DNA of 64,000 bases. Source: Algoriphagus chordae. GTDB lineage: Bacteria > Bacteroidota > Bacteroidia > Cytophagales > Cyclobacteriaceae. The stretch's first letter is position 1, and every line of letters begins with the position of its first letter. The stretch covers positions 273,082 through 337,081 of the forward strand of contig NZ_QKZT01000003.1 of NCBI RefSeq assembly GCF_003254055.1, written 5' to 3'. Below, piece after piece: positions 36,646 through 45,280 of this stretch. The translations under genes and the position numbers were made by a program. The notes beneath the pieces were generated by a model, which saw only the letters and a program-made list of their open reading frames with translations, did not search any database and was not told the DNA's origin.

Positions 36646-37083
36646 ATGACAACTTTAAACACTTATTTGACTTTCGAAGGAAACTGTGAAAATGCCTTCA
36701 ATTTCTACCGCTCAGTTTTCGGAGGAGAATTCGCCCATGTGGGAAGATTTGCTGATATGCCGGCAGACCCTAATTATCCCATCGCTGATGAAGCAAGAAA
36801 TCAAATCATGCATATCAGTTTGCCTATCAGCAAGGAATGTGTCCTGATGGGATCAGATACAGGTGGGCATGGCGGGCCATTGACAGTTGGAAACAATTTC
36901 TCCATTTCTATAAACACTGATTCTAAAGAAAAGGCAGATACTTTTTTTGAGAAGCTTTCTGCTAAGGGTAAGGTGACAATGAGTATGGAAAAAACCTTCT
37001 GGGGAGATTACTTCGGAATGGTTACAGATCGATTTGGGATAAATTGGATGATAAGTTTTGCTGAGGAGGCGCAAAAGGGCTGA
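36646..37083 (+). CDS. VOC-superfamily protein (PhnB / glyoxalase-like)
   Basis: The protein is about 145 residues from the ATG at 36646; an ATG 18 bases upstream is less likely from family alignment. It shows the VOC start LNTYLTFEGNCENAFNFYRSVFGGEF and the later VTDRFGINWMISF. The family covers PhnB-like proteins, glyoxalases and dioxygenases that share paired beta-alpha modules; the metal ligands are not obvious here. The function is unknown. It directly follows the repeat array. Confidence 0.85.
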   Translation: MTTLNTYLTFEGNCENAFNFYRSVFGGEFAHVGRFADMPADPNYPIADEARNQIMHISLPISKECVLMGSDTGGHGGPLTVGNNFSISINTDSKEKADTFFEKLSAKGKVTMSMEKTFWGDYFGMVTDRFGINWMISFAEEAQKG

Positions 37084-37393
37084 TATAAAGAAGTATTGTG
37101 ATTATCCGCAATGATGCCAGTCACCTTAGATTCTTTGTTTATCTGGTCGGAAGACCGAAGACCGAAATGTCCTCAATTATATATTTAAACATATCCTAGA
37201 TGGTTTTTCTCTCTTTATTGGTAGATAAGCGGATATACATAAAAAGTATTTTAAAGTTGAAGACAAGTCCTGCTTCTCGCGAAGCAGGACAACTGTCTGA
37301 AGCAAGATTACTGTGGGTTTATGGCCATCGCGGTTAAAGACTTCTCTGAAAAAAGCTTAATTTTAGGCCTTCAAACAAGATTTAAAACTCCTT
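37084..37393. other. Intergenic region with a repeat-type hairpin
   Basis: A perfect GTCCTGCTTC-TCGC-GAAGCAGGAC hairpin (37267-37290) is followed by TCGCGGTTAAAGAC. This arrangement resembles the hairpin and TCTGTGGTTAAC tail of the 13.3 and 13.6 kb repeat. No gene is visible. Confidence 0.6.
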
Positions 37394-37873
37394 ATGACCA
37401 ATAACGACGTAGCCCGTAGCCTTCGCTATACTTTTGATTTCAACGATTTTACGATGATAGAAATCATCAAATCAGCAGGGGAGACGGTAGATCGGGAATT
37501 GGTAGCAAATTGGCTAAAGCGTGATGATGATCCTGAGTTTGAAGAAATGTACGACAAGGAATTGGCGACATTTTTAAATGGGTTTATCATCCTGAAGCGT
37601 GGCAAAAAAGATGGGGAAGTTCCAGTTGCTGAGAAAAGATTGAACAACAATATTATTTTCCGCAAGCTTAAAATAGCGTTGAATTTCAAGGATGAGGATA
37701 TCCTGGAGATTTTGAGCTCTGCTGACAGAAACATCAGCAAGCATGAGTTGAGTGCATTTTTTCGCAAGCCAGGACAGGCGCAATTCCGTCCGTGCAAAGA
37801 TCAGATTTTGAGGAATTTTCTAAAGGGATTGCAGGAGAAGTATAGACCTACTGTGACAGAGAAGGGTGATTGA
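37394..37873 (+). CDS. DUF1456 family protein (YehS-like)
   Basis: The 159-residue protein carries two repeats of the DUF1456 helix bundle, beginning with NNDVARSLRYTFDFNDFTMIEIIK and NNIIFRKLKIALNFKDEDILEIL. Each repeat has the same spacing to a following basic-acidic segment (VDRELVANWLKRDDDPEFEEM and ISKHELSAFFRKPGQAQF). The function is unknown in the family. It is monocistronic; the next gene is convergent. Confidence 0.9.
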   Translation: MTNNDVARSLRYTFDFNDFTMIEIIKSAGETVDRELVANWLKRDDDPEFEEMYDKELATFLNGFIILKRGKKDGEVPVAEKRLNNNIIFRKLKIALNFKDEDILEILSSADRNISKHELSAFFRKPGQAQFRPCKDQILRNFLKGLQEKYRPTVTEKGD

Positions 37874-37903
37874 ATAGGAGGATTCTAGAAATACCATTTT
37901 CAC

Positions 37904-40123
37904 TTATCCTAAAATTTTCTCGGCAGTAATCGGAAGATTATAGACCCGCTTTCCGCAGGCATTATAAACAGCATTCGCAATTGCAGCACCAGTAGGAGGC
38001 ATAGAGACTTCTCCACCACCTTCTGCGGGTTCAGTAGGACGATCAATCATTGCAACTTCCAGTTCAGGAATATCGGAAAACCGAAATACAGGATATCTAT
38101 TCCAATCAGTGCTGGTAATCTCGTTTCCTGCAAAGGTTACTTGCTCTTTCAGCGTCCAGCTAGCAGCCTGAAGCATACCACCTTCGATTTGGTTGATAAT
38201 TCCATCTAGATTGATGATTTCGCCTACGTCCACTGCAGCCCACATTTTCTTGAGTTTTATCGTTCCTGCAGATTTATCAACCCAGACTTTGGCGGCACAA
38301 GCGGAATATGCACTTGTATTTTTATAGCGGGAAAAAGAATAACCCATACCTTCTCCATCTTTCAAGTTTTCTCTTTCGCACATTAACTTGATTTTGTTAA
38401 TAACCGCAATGGCTCTTTCATCTTCCAAATGTGCCAATCTAAAGGCTAATGGGTCTTTTCCGGCTTTTTCTGCTAACTCATCCATAAATGACTCGATGGA
38501 AAAAATGGTGGTATAAGAAGCCAAGCTTCGCAAAGAAGAAACACGCAACGGGCCGTCAAAGTAGTGTGCATTCACCTGCATATTAGGAATGCTATAATAT
38601 GGATCTGCATTTCTATGAGCTCCTCCCAAATATCCTCGGCCTGTTAATGGAATAGCCTGCTCAAAATACCTGGTATCCAATAGTGTAGCCGGATCTTTAT
38701 CTGGTCTTATGCTATGGGAATCTGACCACACATCGGCCTTCCAAGAATAGATTTTACCATTGGCGTTCATGCTAGCCTCCAATTCCATAATCATGGCAGT
38801 TCCATACGGATCCCAGGTGTTTTCATCATGTCGTGACCACTGTACTCGAATGTGTTTCCCAGGATGCGCCATGGCTAGAATTGCAGCATCAGCAGCGGCA
38901 TCATCTGCAGTACTATGTCCGAAGCATCCTGCTCCAGGAACGGCAATCACATGGAGTTTATCCTCATCCATCTTTAGCATGGCTGCAATTGCCCGCCGCA
39001 TAGGATATATTCCCTGTGAATGTGACCAAATGTGTAAGACTTTCCTATCATACATCGCTATTCCACATGCGGGACCTATTGCCCCATGCTTGAGGTATGG
39101 CTTGGTAAAAGTGGCTTTGAAAGTTTGATTTTCTGCATATTCGATTGAGACATCACCCTGGTTTTTAATATTTTTGGGTTTTTCGGCAATGGACTTTATG
39201 TGAGAGAAAAGAGCTTTTTGTTCTGGGAAAGCTGGGTTTGGAGTCCATTTGGAATGTCTATTTAAATAGGATTCTGCTTTCACAGCTTGGTACTCTCGCT
39301 CGGTAATCACTCCTACAAACCTTCCATTTACTACCGTCTTGACAATACCAGAAACTTCCGAAGAAAGGCCCGATTCATCAAGATTTATCAATTTTGATTG
39401 ATAACCTGCAGGTCTGAGTACCCGTGCATGTAGCATCCCAGGAAATCGTAAATCTTGTATATAGACTTCCTCACCATGTACCATTTTTTCAATGTCCATT
39501 CTCGGAATGGATTTACCTACGTATCGATAGTCGGATTTAGCTTTAAGTGGAACAAGCTTACTGACTTCCATTTCAAGTTGTGTACCATCAAGTATTTCTG
39601 AAAAATTCAAGGAGAGATTGCTGTTCTTGGATTTGACCTGTCCATTGATTAGGATCAGATCTTCTTCAGGGGTATTTAATTTTGTGCTAGCCAACTCCAA
39701 TAGTTTTTGCCTGGCAGTGGCAGCGGCATAGCGAACAGACATCGCGCTATTTGGGATGGAGCTACTTCCAGCTGTATAGCCTTCATCGGGAGTTACTCCA
39801 GTTTCTGCCAGATGAACTTCTACTTGCTCTAGTTCCAATTCCAATTCTTCAGCGGCTACCTGTCTAACGGCTGTTCGGATTCCCTGACCCAATTCTACTT
39901 TACCGGAATACACCAATACTCTTCCGTCTTCCAATACATTTAGCCAAGCATTCACTGGATTTGCAAATCGCAAGTTTCGATTTAAGTTACTCTCAAAACT
40001 CCCGTTTTGATCAAGTAAAGAATCTTCATCTCCAAAGTTGTAACTGAGTAAAGGGAAGCCAATACTTATAAAACCGATGTTACGCAGAAATTTTCTTCTG
40101 CTGTTTTTTGGGAATTCAATCAT
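37904..40123 (-). CDS. Molybdopterin-binding large subunit of a xanthine dehydrogenase-family hydroxylase (IorB-like)
   Basis: The 739-residue subunit has a twin-arginine-like signal (NSRRKFLRNIGFISIGFPLL), suggesting export across the membrane. It resembles isoquinoline 1-oxidoreductase beta subunit in length and layout: two homologous halves and the motifs SGKVELGQGIRTAVRQVAAEEL and PPTGAAIANAVYNACG near the end. It acts with the 2Fe-2S subunit encoded directly upstream; their genes overlap by four bases. Electrons probably go on to a cytochrome that is not identified here. The substrate is unknown; aldehydes are a common choice. Confidence 0.88.
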   Translation of the reverse strand: MIEFPKNSRRKFLRNIGFISIGFPLLSYNFGDEDSLLDQNGSFESNLNRNLRFANPVNAWLNVLEDGRVLVYSGKVELGQGIRTAVRQVAAEELELELEQVEVHLAETGVTPDEGYTAGSSSIPNSAMSVRYAAATARQKLLELASTKLNTPEEDLILINGQVKSKNSNLSLNFSEILDGTQLEMEVSKLVPLKAKSDYRYVGKSIPRMDIEKMVHGEEVYIQDLRFPGMLHARVLRPAGYQSKLINLDESGLSSEVSGIVKTVVNGRFVGVITEREYQAVKAESYLNRHSKWTPNPAFPEQKALFSHIKSIAEKPKNIKNQGDVSIEYAENQTFKATFTKPYLKHGAIGPACGIAMYDRKVLHIWSHSQGIYPMRRAIAAMLKMDEDKLHVIAVPGAGCFGHSTADDAAADAAILAMAHPGKHIRVQWSRHDENTWDPYGTAMIMELEASMNANGKIYSWKADVWSDSHSIRPDKDPATLLDTRYFEQAIPLTGRGYLGGAHRNADPYYSIPNMQVNAHYFDGPLRVSSLRSLASYTTIFSIESFMDELAEKAGKDPLAFRLAHLEDERAIAVINKIKLMCERENLKDGEGMGYSFSRYKNTSAYSACAAKVWVDKSAGTIKLKKMWAAVDVGEIINLDGIINQIEGGMLQAASWTLKEQVTFAGNEITSTDWNRYPVFRFSDIPELEVAMIDRPTEPAEGGGEVSMPPTGAAIANAVYNACGKRVYNLPITAEKILG

Positions 40124-40593
40124 GGTCCAGTTTGATTTTTAGCTGCACTTTTGATCGCTTTGATGATGCGCGTGTGAGCAGAACAACGACAAAGATTTAA
40201 TTCCAAGGCTTCTTTGATTTCAGTATCAGTAGGCCTAGGGTTTTCATTGAGTAAGCCTGTTGCGGCCATTAACATCCCATTCAAACAGTAGCCGCATTGG
40301 GCTGCTTGCTCTTTGATAAAAGCCTCCTGAAGGGCATGCATTTTTCCATTGGACTCCACCAAACCCTCCAATGTTATGATCTCCGAATTACCGATAGAAG
40401 CGATAGGTAACAAACAACTAGTTACTGCTTTTCCATCCTTCAAAACCATACAAGCACCACATTGAGACAGCCCACAGCCGAACTTTGGGCCATTGAGTTG
40501 TAGGTAATCACGTAGAGCATATAGCAGTGGCGTGTCAGCTTCTGTGTCTATCACTTTCTGTGTACCATTGATATGTAAGGTGTATTTTGGCAT
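40120..40593 (-). CDS. 2Fe-2S small subunit of a xanthine dehydrogenase-family hydroxylase (IorA-like)
   Basis: The protein is 157 residues from the ATG at 40593; a TTG two codons upstream is a less likely start. It has an N-terminal plant-type ferredoxin cluster (GCGLSQCGACMV plus a cysteine in TSCLLP) and a C-terminal second 2Fe-2S cluster (QCGYCLNGM and LCRCSAHTRI). It passes electrons from the molybdenum subunit. No signal is visible; export would rely on its partner, as in other enzymes of this group. Confidence 0.92.
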   Translation of the reverse strand: MPKYTLHINGTQKVIDTEADTPLLYALRDYLQLNGPKFGCGLSQCGACMVLKDGKAVTSCLLPIASIGNSEIITLEGLVESNGKMHALQEAFIKEQAAQCGYCLNGMLMAATGLLNENPRPTDTEIKEALELNLCRCSAHTRIIKAIKSAAKNQTGP

Positions 40594-40676
40594 AGTCAAT
40601 TTGAGTAACTGTTAAGATAGGAAATAGAATAATAAATCTAGAACCGTACTTACAAAAGGATGATGAGTACCCACAC

Positions 40677-40705
40677 AAAATCCCAACCTAAAAGGCTGGG
40701 ATTTA
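40677..40705 (-). terminator. Probable terminator of the nirK-nirV-sco operon
   Basis: An AAATCCCAACC / GGCTGGGATTT stem with one mismatch and a loop of AAAA-type bases, with a weak T run on the minus strand. It lies 88 bases downstream of the SCO gene and upstream of the 2Fe-2S gene. Confidence 0.55.
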
Positions 40706-40792
40706 ATTTGACTTATCCCTATTCAAACTAGTGAAATTGGATTATTGAATGTGCTGAATATAGGGTGTTTCTTAGACCCAAAAATATTCAGA

Positions 40793-41491
40793 CTATTCGC
40801 TGAGTGATTTTACTTCTTCTACAAGCTTGTCATTGCTTACTCCTAGCCCTTCTTGCTGATATTGCAATACGCCATGTTTGTCGAAAACAGAAATGATGTT
40901 GGTATGAGAAAAGTCAATAGGGGAGATCTTCTTGTATTTCATCGAGAGCACATTTGAGAATTCCCTCACATCATCCAGCGTTCCTTGTAGCAATATCCAT
41001 TGATCACCCTCCAAATGTTCTTCTTTGGCGTAGGCTTTTAATTTCTCTGGAGTGTCCTTTTCTGGATCTATACTTACCAATACATAGTCAATGTTTGGAT
41101 CATCTACTTTATTTTTGATATTTCTCATATCTGCCACCAATCTAGGACAAGCAGCTTCACATGAGGTGTAGATCATCACTACTACCAGCACTTTTCCTTT
41201 CAGATCAGTAAGCTGAATTTTTTCATTGTTTTGGGTATTCCATGAAGAGGTAAGGTTGAAAATAGAATTATCGGATGCGTTATCGGTTGCCAAAACTGGA
41301 GCTTCCAGGGAACTTACTTTTACTAAATCCATCTTACATACCGGGCAAGTGCCAGGATGATCATAGGTCTTATGATCTACACATTTCATGGGACAGATGT
41401 ACTGTTCTGAATCATCCGTTTGCTTTTGGCAGGCAAAGAGATTTACCAACAGTACTAGAGATAACAGTTGGAAGATATACTTTAATTTCAT
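40793..41491 (-). CDS. SCO1/SenC-family copper chaperone lipoprotein with N-terminal heavy-metal-binding domain
   Basis: A 232-residue lipoprotein (lipobox ACQ, Cys21). The N-terminal part (about 31-55) has YICPMKC and GTCPVCKMDL, a small heavy-metal-binding domain. The C-terminal thioredoxin-like SCO domain has TSCEAACP (Cys111 and Cys115) and a conserved histidine (SPIDFSHTN, His196), which bind copper in SCO proteins. It probably delivers copper to the nitrite reductase encoded upstream; its start lies two bases after the nirV stop. SCO1 usually serves cytochrome c oxidase, so another role is possible. Confidence 0.88.
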   Translation of the reverse strand: MKLKYIFQLLSLVLLVNLFACQKQTDDSEQYICPMKCVDHKTYDHPGTCPVCKMDLVKVSSLEAPVLATDNASDNSIFNLTSSWNTQNNEKIQLTDLKGKVLVVVMIYTSCEAACPRLVADMRNIKNKVDDPNIDYVLVSIDPEKDTPEKLKAYAKEEHLEGDQWILLQGTLDDVREFSNVLSMKYKKISPIDFSHTNIISVFDKHGVLQYQQEGLGVSNDKLVEEVKSLSE

Positions 41492-41493
41492 AG

Positions 41494-42267
41494 TTAGTTA
41501 GATTTAGCACATCGAAAACCTAGGTTTTTGATGCTATAATTAGCCTTAATGCTTCCTCGGAAGGCATAGCGCATAAATGCGGCATAGTCTCGAAGATTGC
41601 TAGCGCTGATGGCTGCGCCTGCACAAAAAAGGTTTCTATCTGCATCTCCATCTCTTCGGGATTCTCCTGATATCAAGACGGAATTGAAATCACTGGTCCA
41701 TTCCCAGACCAATCCATGCATATCATATACACCCCAGTAGTTTTCATAAGTGCTTCCCACTTGTTTGCTGGAGGTGTTGGGTGTTTCATAGCTTTCTACT
41801 ATGCGTTGATTGAAAAGACTGTCGTTTTCTGCATTAGGATTGGTTTCGCTTGCTCTTGCAGCCAGCTCCCACTCATCTACAGAGGGTAGTCTTTTGTCTT
41901 GGCAGGCACAATAAGCTTTGGCAGCAAACCAAGATACATTGGTGACAGGTGAATTGGGATTCATATGACTACCTAGTAGTTCATCATCTTGCCACTCTGA
42001 GAGGTAATTTCCATTGGCAAAAATTGCTTTAGCATTAGATTTCTGCCATTCTGGATAGTTTTTTACAAAATCCAGGTATTGCTCATTGGTGACAGGGTAT
42101 ACATCCAGCAGGAAGTCATCAACCCAAACCTTGCTTGAATCTAAACCATAAAGGGGGGACAATGCCCCCCCTTTTACTGGTTTCATCGCAGTAATATCTT
42201 GACCAATTCCGAAATGTGTTATACAGAAGAAAGCTAGAAACACTCCGATGTATTTTGTATTATTCAT
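41494..42267 (-). CDS. nirV: NirV-type sulfatase-modifying factor domain protein
   Basis: The 257-residue protein has a signal peptide and a formylglycine-generating-enzyme-like domain (MKPVKGGALSPLYGLDSSKVWVDDFLLDVYPVTNEQYLDF and the later VWEWTSDF...NLGFRC). The alignment region that holds the two active cysteines in true enzymes is GAAISASNLRDYAA here, so it is not expected to make formylglycine. Similar proteins, called NirV, follow nirK in several denitrifiers. It directly follows nirK (stop and start adjacent) and precedes the SCO chaperone gene. Confidence 0.8.
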   Translation of the reverse strand: MNNTKYIGVFLAFFCITHFGIGQDITAMKPVKGGALSPLYGLDSSKVWVDDFLLDVYPVTNEQYLDFVKNYPEWQKSNAKAIFANGNYLSEWQDDELLGSHMNPNSPVTNVSWFAAKAYCACQDKRLPSVDEWELAARASETNPNAENDSLFNQRIVESYETPNTSSKQVGSTYENYWGVYDMHGLVWEWTSDFNSVLISGESRRDGDADRNLFCAGAAISASNLRDYAAFMRYAFRGSIKANYSIKNLGFRCAKSN

Positions 42268-43722
42268 TTAGTGTGAACTCTTGGCCTTGGTAACCATAAT
42301 AGGAGTTACTTCAGTACCATTATTACCCCAACTATTATATACGTAAGTCAATACACTAGCTACTTCCTCGTCAGACAAAGTTTGTGCTGTCATAACTGAG
42401 TTGTAGGTTTCACCATTTACTTCGATTTCTCCTGATAGACCATGAAGTACGATCGAAATAGCTCTATCCACATCAGCATTTAGGTAATCAGATTTTGCCA
42501 ATGGAGGGAATGCACTTGGGATTCCTTGTCCTTCTTCCTGGTGACAGGCAAGACATGTTCTAGCATATAATCTTTTCCCGTTCTCAATTCTTTCGGATAG
42601 AGAAGCTGCTTGAGGGGCTGCTGGGGCACCTTTATCACCTGGCATGGTCTGAATAGTACCACCTTCAGGCTGATAAATTCCTTCTTGAATAGTTCCAGAG
42701 TACACATCTGCGTTTTCATCTCCAGTTACATTCAGCATTCCGAGTGCACCTTTGTTGAATGCTCTAAAGATGGCGTGATCTACCAATACCAAAGTACCCG
42801 GAGCTTCCACTTTAAATTCTACGATTGCAGCTCCTCCAGGAGGAATAAGTGTAGTTTGTACATCATGGTTTATCAATTTTCCACCTTCGACATGGACTCT
42901 GTCAAATATTTCTCCAATCACGTGGAAAGAAGAAGTTAGATTTGGTCCACCATTACCTACATAAAGACGTATAGTTTCTCCTACCTCAGCTGTAAGCGCA
43001 TTGTCTCCAGTAAGTGCATTTGTACTACCGTTGAATACCACATAATCAGCATCTTCGTCAATGGCTTTTTGCATATCGAAAGGTTGTAATCCAGGCTCAC
43101 CATTAGATCCTTTGGTGTAGAAGTCTCCTTGCATTACGTAATATTCCTTGTCTACAGTAGGCAATCCCCCAGGAGGCTCGACCAAAATCAACCCATACAT
43201 TCCATTTGCTATGTGCATACCAACGGGTGCAGTAGCACAGTGATAGACATACAATCCTGGATTAAGGGTTTTGAATGAAAAAGTAATCTCATGACCTGGG
43301 GCCACAAAAGAAGATGAAGCTCCACCACCTGGTCCTGTTACGGCATGAAGGTCAATGTTGTGTGGAAGTTTGTTGTTTGGGTGGTTTTTCAGCGTAAATT
43401 CCACTTCATCACCTAGTCTCGTTCGGATAAAACTTCCTGGCACAGAACCTCCAAATGTCCAATAGATGTAACTCACTCCATTTGCCATTTGTGCTTCTTC
43501 TTCCAGAATCTCCATATCAACTAGGACATGCTTTGCTGGCCTGCTTCCAATGGGATCTGGTACATGTGGTGGACTGGTAAGTTGAGCAGTGATCTTGCCG
43601 TTTGTTTTGATGTCGACGGCACTTTCACCACTTTCATGGCTACCTCCACTACATCCAGCTAGGCTAATAATTACTCCTAAAAAAAGGAGCTTTATCCATC
43701 TGCTTTCTAATCGATATTTCAT
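42268..43722 (-). CDS. nirK: Copper nitrite reductase fused to a C-terminal cytochrome c domain
   Basis: Nitrite reductase of denitrification, making nitric oxide. From ATG 43722 it is a 484-residue lipoprotein (lipobox LAGC, Cys24; an in-frame TTG six bases upstream is unlikely). The copper domain has the type 1 and type 2 ligands: His121 and His126 with Asp124 (HNIDLH), His161, Cys162, His170 and Met175 ([10 protein letters not shown] and NGM), His267 (FHVIG) and His316 (VDHAIFR). A C-terminal heme c module has Cys390-x2-Cys393-His394 and a Met444 ligand. The fusion gives an internal electron donor. First gene of a three-gene operon. Confidence 0.93.
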   Translation of the reverse strand: MKYRLESRWIKLLFLGVIISLAGCSGGSHESGESAVDIKTNGKITAQLTSPPHVPDPIGSRPAKHVLVDMEILEEEAQMANGVSYIYWTFGGSVPGSFIRTRLGDEVEFTLKNHPNNKLPHNIDLHAVTGPGGGASSSFVAPGHEITFSFKTLNPGLYVYHCATAPVGMHIANGMYGLILVEPPGGLPTVDKEYYVMQGDFYTKGSNGEPGLQPFDMQKAIDEDADYVVFNGSTNALTGDNALTAEVGETIRLYVGNGGPNLTSSFHVIGEIFDRVHVEGGKLINHDVQTTLIPPGGAAIVEFKVEAPGTLVLVDHAIFRAFNKGALGMLNVTGDENADVYSGTIQEGIYQPEGGTIQTMPGDKGAPAAPQAASLSERIENGKRLYARTCLACHQEEGQGIPSAFPPLAKSDYLNADVDRAISIVLHGLSGEIEVNGETYNSVMTAQTLSDEEVASVLTYVYNSWGNNGTEVTPIMVTKAKSSH

Positions 43723-43864
43723 AATCAATCGTTTAAAATGAACAATAATTAAAAATTTTTTATTCTGTTTACTTTTAATAATTCATCCTTCTGAGATTCT
43801 AAATATCCTTTGCAGTTTAAAATCACTGGTTATTGGCTGTTTAGAGCACCTTTGAATTATCATA

Positions 43865-43892
43865 CAAAAATATAAATATTTTTATGGTCAAA
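43865..43892 (-). promoter_or_regulatory. Putative nirK promoter
   Basis: On the minus strand TTTG (43889-43892) is followed after 16 bases by TATTTTTG (43865-43872), a perfect match to TAnnTTTG, though the spacer is slightly short for the usual 19. It would give a start about 135 bases upstream of the nirK ATG. Confidence 0.4.
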
Positions 43893-43917
43893 TAACAATT
43901 AATCTCTTGTAACTATC

Positions 43918-43929
43918 TGATTTATATCA
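43918..43929. promoter_or_regulatory. FNR/CRP-like dyad upstream of nirK
   Basis: The sequence TGAT-TTAT-ATCA is the core of an FNR-type site (TTGATN4ATCAA) with weak outer bases. Its centre is about 65 bases upstream of the predicted start of nirK transcription, compatible with activation. The chance of a random TGATN4ATCA is not negligible. Confidence 0.4.
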
Positions 43930-43950
43930 TATAAAATTGGTTTTATTATA

Positions 43951-44169
43951 CTATTCTTCTCCGATAAATACATTTACAACTCGTCCTACTTCACCTGTAT
44001 CAAGCATTACTTTGATACCATGCGGATGAGTAGGCGAAGAGGTGAGAATTCTCTTTACAAACCCTTCGGTAAGTTCTCCACTACGCTGATGATGCTTTTG
44101 TATAATGCTGACTTCGCTGTCGATTTGTATGTTTTTTCGGATGGTTCCTGAGAGAGTTTTCTTTTCCAT
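43951..44169 (-). CDS. ywbE: YwbE family protein (DUF2196)
   Basis: A 72-residue protein matching the YwbE family over its whole length: SGTIRKNIQIDSEVSIIQKHHQRSG and then LTEGFVKRILTSSPTHPHGIKV and TGEVGRVVNVF. The function is unknown. It lies 229 bases upstream of nirK on the same strand, but an own-promoter region intervenes. Confidence 0.85.
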   Translation of the reverse strand: MEKKTLSGTIRKNIQIDSEVSIIQKHHQRSGELTEGFVKRILTSSPTHPHGIKVMLDTGEVGRVVNVFIGEE

Positions 44170-44331
44170 TAGAATTGATTTCTATGATGATGACGTAATT
44201 TACAGATGACTTTGCTCCTAAAATAATTTAAGAAGTTATTACCAGCTGTAGCGTTTTTGAAATCTTCTTCGTCATGTGTATGGTTTTGATTTTCTTTAGG
44301 TTAATCAATTTTTCTTCAATATATTTTCTTT

Positions 44332-44790
44332 ATGAAAACTAAGCTACTGTATTTGTTTTTAATTGCTTTTCTAGCCTTTTCCTGCGATGATGGAGATAAA
44401 AATCCAGATAAAACACTGATTGGAACTTGGGAATTAGCATCTAGAGGTTCTGAATTTGACTTCGCAAGTACCTTTATAATCAGTGCTGATGGTACTATCA
44501 AAGGAATGAATACTATCAGAAAAAAAGACTCCCGCACGGTTTTAGGGTATCAGAGCGTATTTTCAGGAAGTTATACCATTGAAGGGACTATTTTAATTAT
44601 TAAAAGAAATGAGGTAGCATACTTGACTAATCCTGATTTGGACTATGTAGATAAGGAGGATTTAACCAGTATTGAAGGCGATTTAGGTGAGAATTGGTAT
44701 ACTATAAATGATTCCTTTACAAAATTATATTATAGCTGTGGTCCCGGCGAGCTTTGCTCTCCGCCAAAGCCTTATTTGAAAATCAAATAA
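44332..44790 (+). CDS. Lipocalin-like lipoprotein, paralog 1 of a tandem trio
   Basis: The 152-residue lipoprotein has a signal and the lipobox AFSC (about residue 18). It continues as one small domain with IGTWELASRGSEFD near the N-terminus and a C-terminal CGPGELCSPPKPYLKI, a potential disulfide pair. The IGTWxL start is typical of lipocalin-like DUF proteins in Bacteroidota. The next two genes share the GTW start or the same layout and follow in tandem with gaps of 21 and 7 bases. No function is known to me. Confidence 0.7.
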   Translation: MKTKLLYLFLIAFLAFSCDDGDKNPDKTLIGTWELASRGSEFDFASTFIISADGTIKGMNTIRKKDSRTVLGYQSVFSGSYTIEGTILIIKRNEVAYLTNPDLDYVDKEDLTSIEGDLGENWYTINDSFTKLYYSCGPGELCSPPKPYLKIK

Positions 44791-44811
44791 ACTCTTTAAA
44801 ATTATCGTGCT

Positions 44812-45273
44812 ATGATGAATAAAAAATTACTTTATCTGATCGCAAGTGTTTTACTTCTGCTAGGCTGTAGTGATGAGGAAGTAACTCCAGAGAGAACTAT
44901 TACAGGGACATGGCAATCTGTTTTTCATCTCGAAGATTATGACCAAGTAAGCACATTTGAAATTATTCCAGACGGTACAATTAAAGGAAGTGTGACTCTA
45001 CGCCAAAAAGGTTCGCGGGTCGATTTGGGCTATTCAAGCGAATTTATAGGAATCTATCGTGTAGAAGATTCTAAGCTGATTATTACAAGAAACCAATTTT
45101 CCCTTCCAGCAGATTCGAAGCTTCAATATTCGGATAAGGAACTCCTGATGTCGGTAGAGGATGGGAAAACTATTAGGGAGTACGCTATTGAAAGTGACTT
45201 CTCAAAGTTCTATTACAGATGTGGAGTGAATGAGAGTTGCCCCCCACCAAAACCTTTTATTAAGATTGATTAG
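44812..45273 (+). CDS. Lipocalin-like lipoprotein, paralog 2 of a tandem trio
   Basis: A 153-residue lipoprotein (lipobox LLGC). Its body matches the preceding gene closely: ITGTWQSV, FEIIPDGTIKGSVTLRQKGSR, GYSSEFIGIYRVE and the C-terminal CGVNESCPPPKPFIKI, including the two-cysteine motif. The start is ATG at 44812; the second ATG three bases later is equally possible. Clearly a duplicate of the gene at 44332 that has diverged. Confidence 0.75.
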   Translation: MMNKKLLYLIASVLLLLGCSDEEVTPERTITGTWQSVFHLEDYDQVSTFEIIPDGTIKGSVTLRQKGSRVDLGYSSEFIGIYRVEDSKLIITRNQFSLPADSKLQYSDKELLMSVEDGKTIREYAIESDFSKFYYRCGVNESCPPPKPFIKID

Positions 45274-45280
45274 AAAAATT

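Noticed and set aside
41494..42267. A second catalytic formylglycine-generating enzyme
   Set aside because: The two active cysteines are missing, so NirV-type is the better call.
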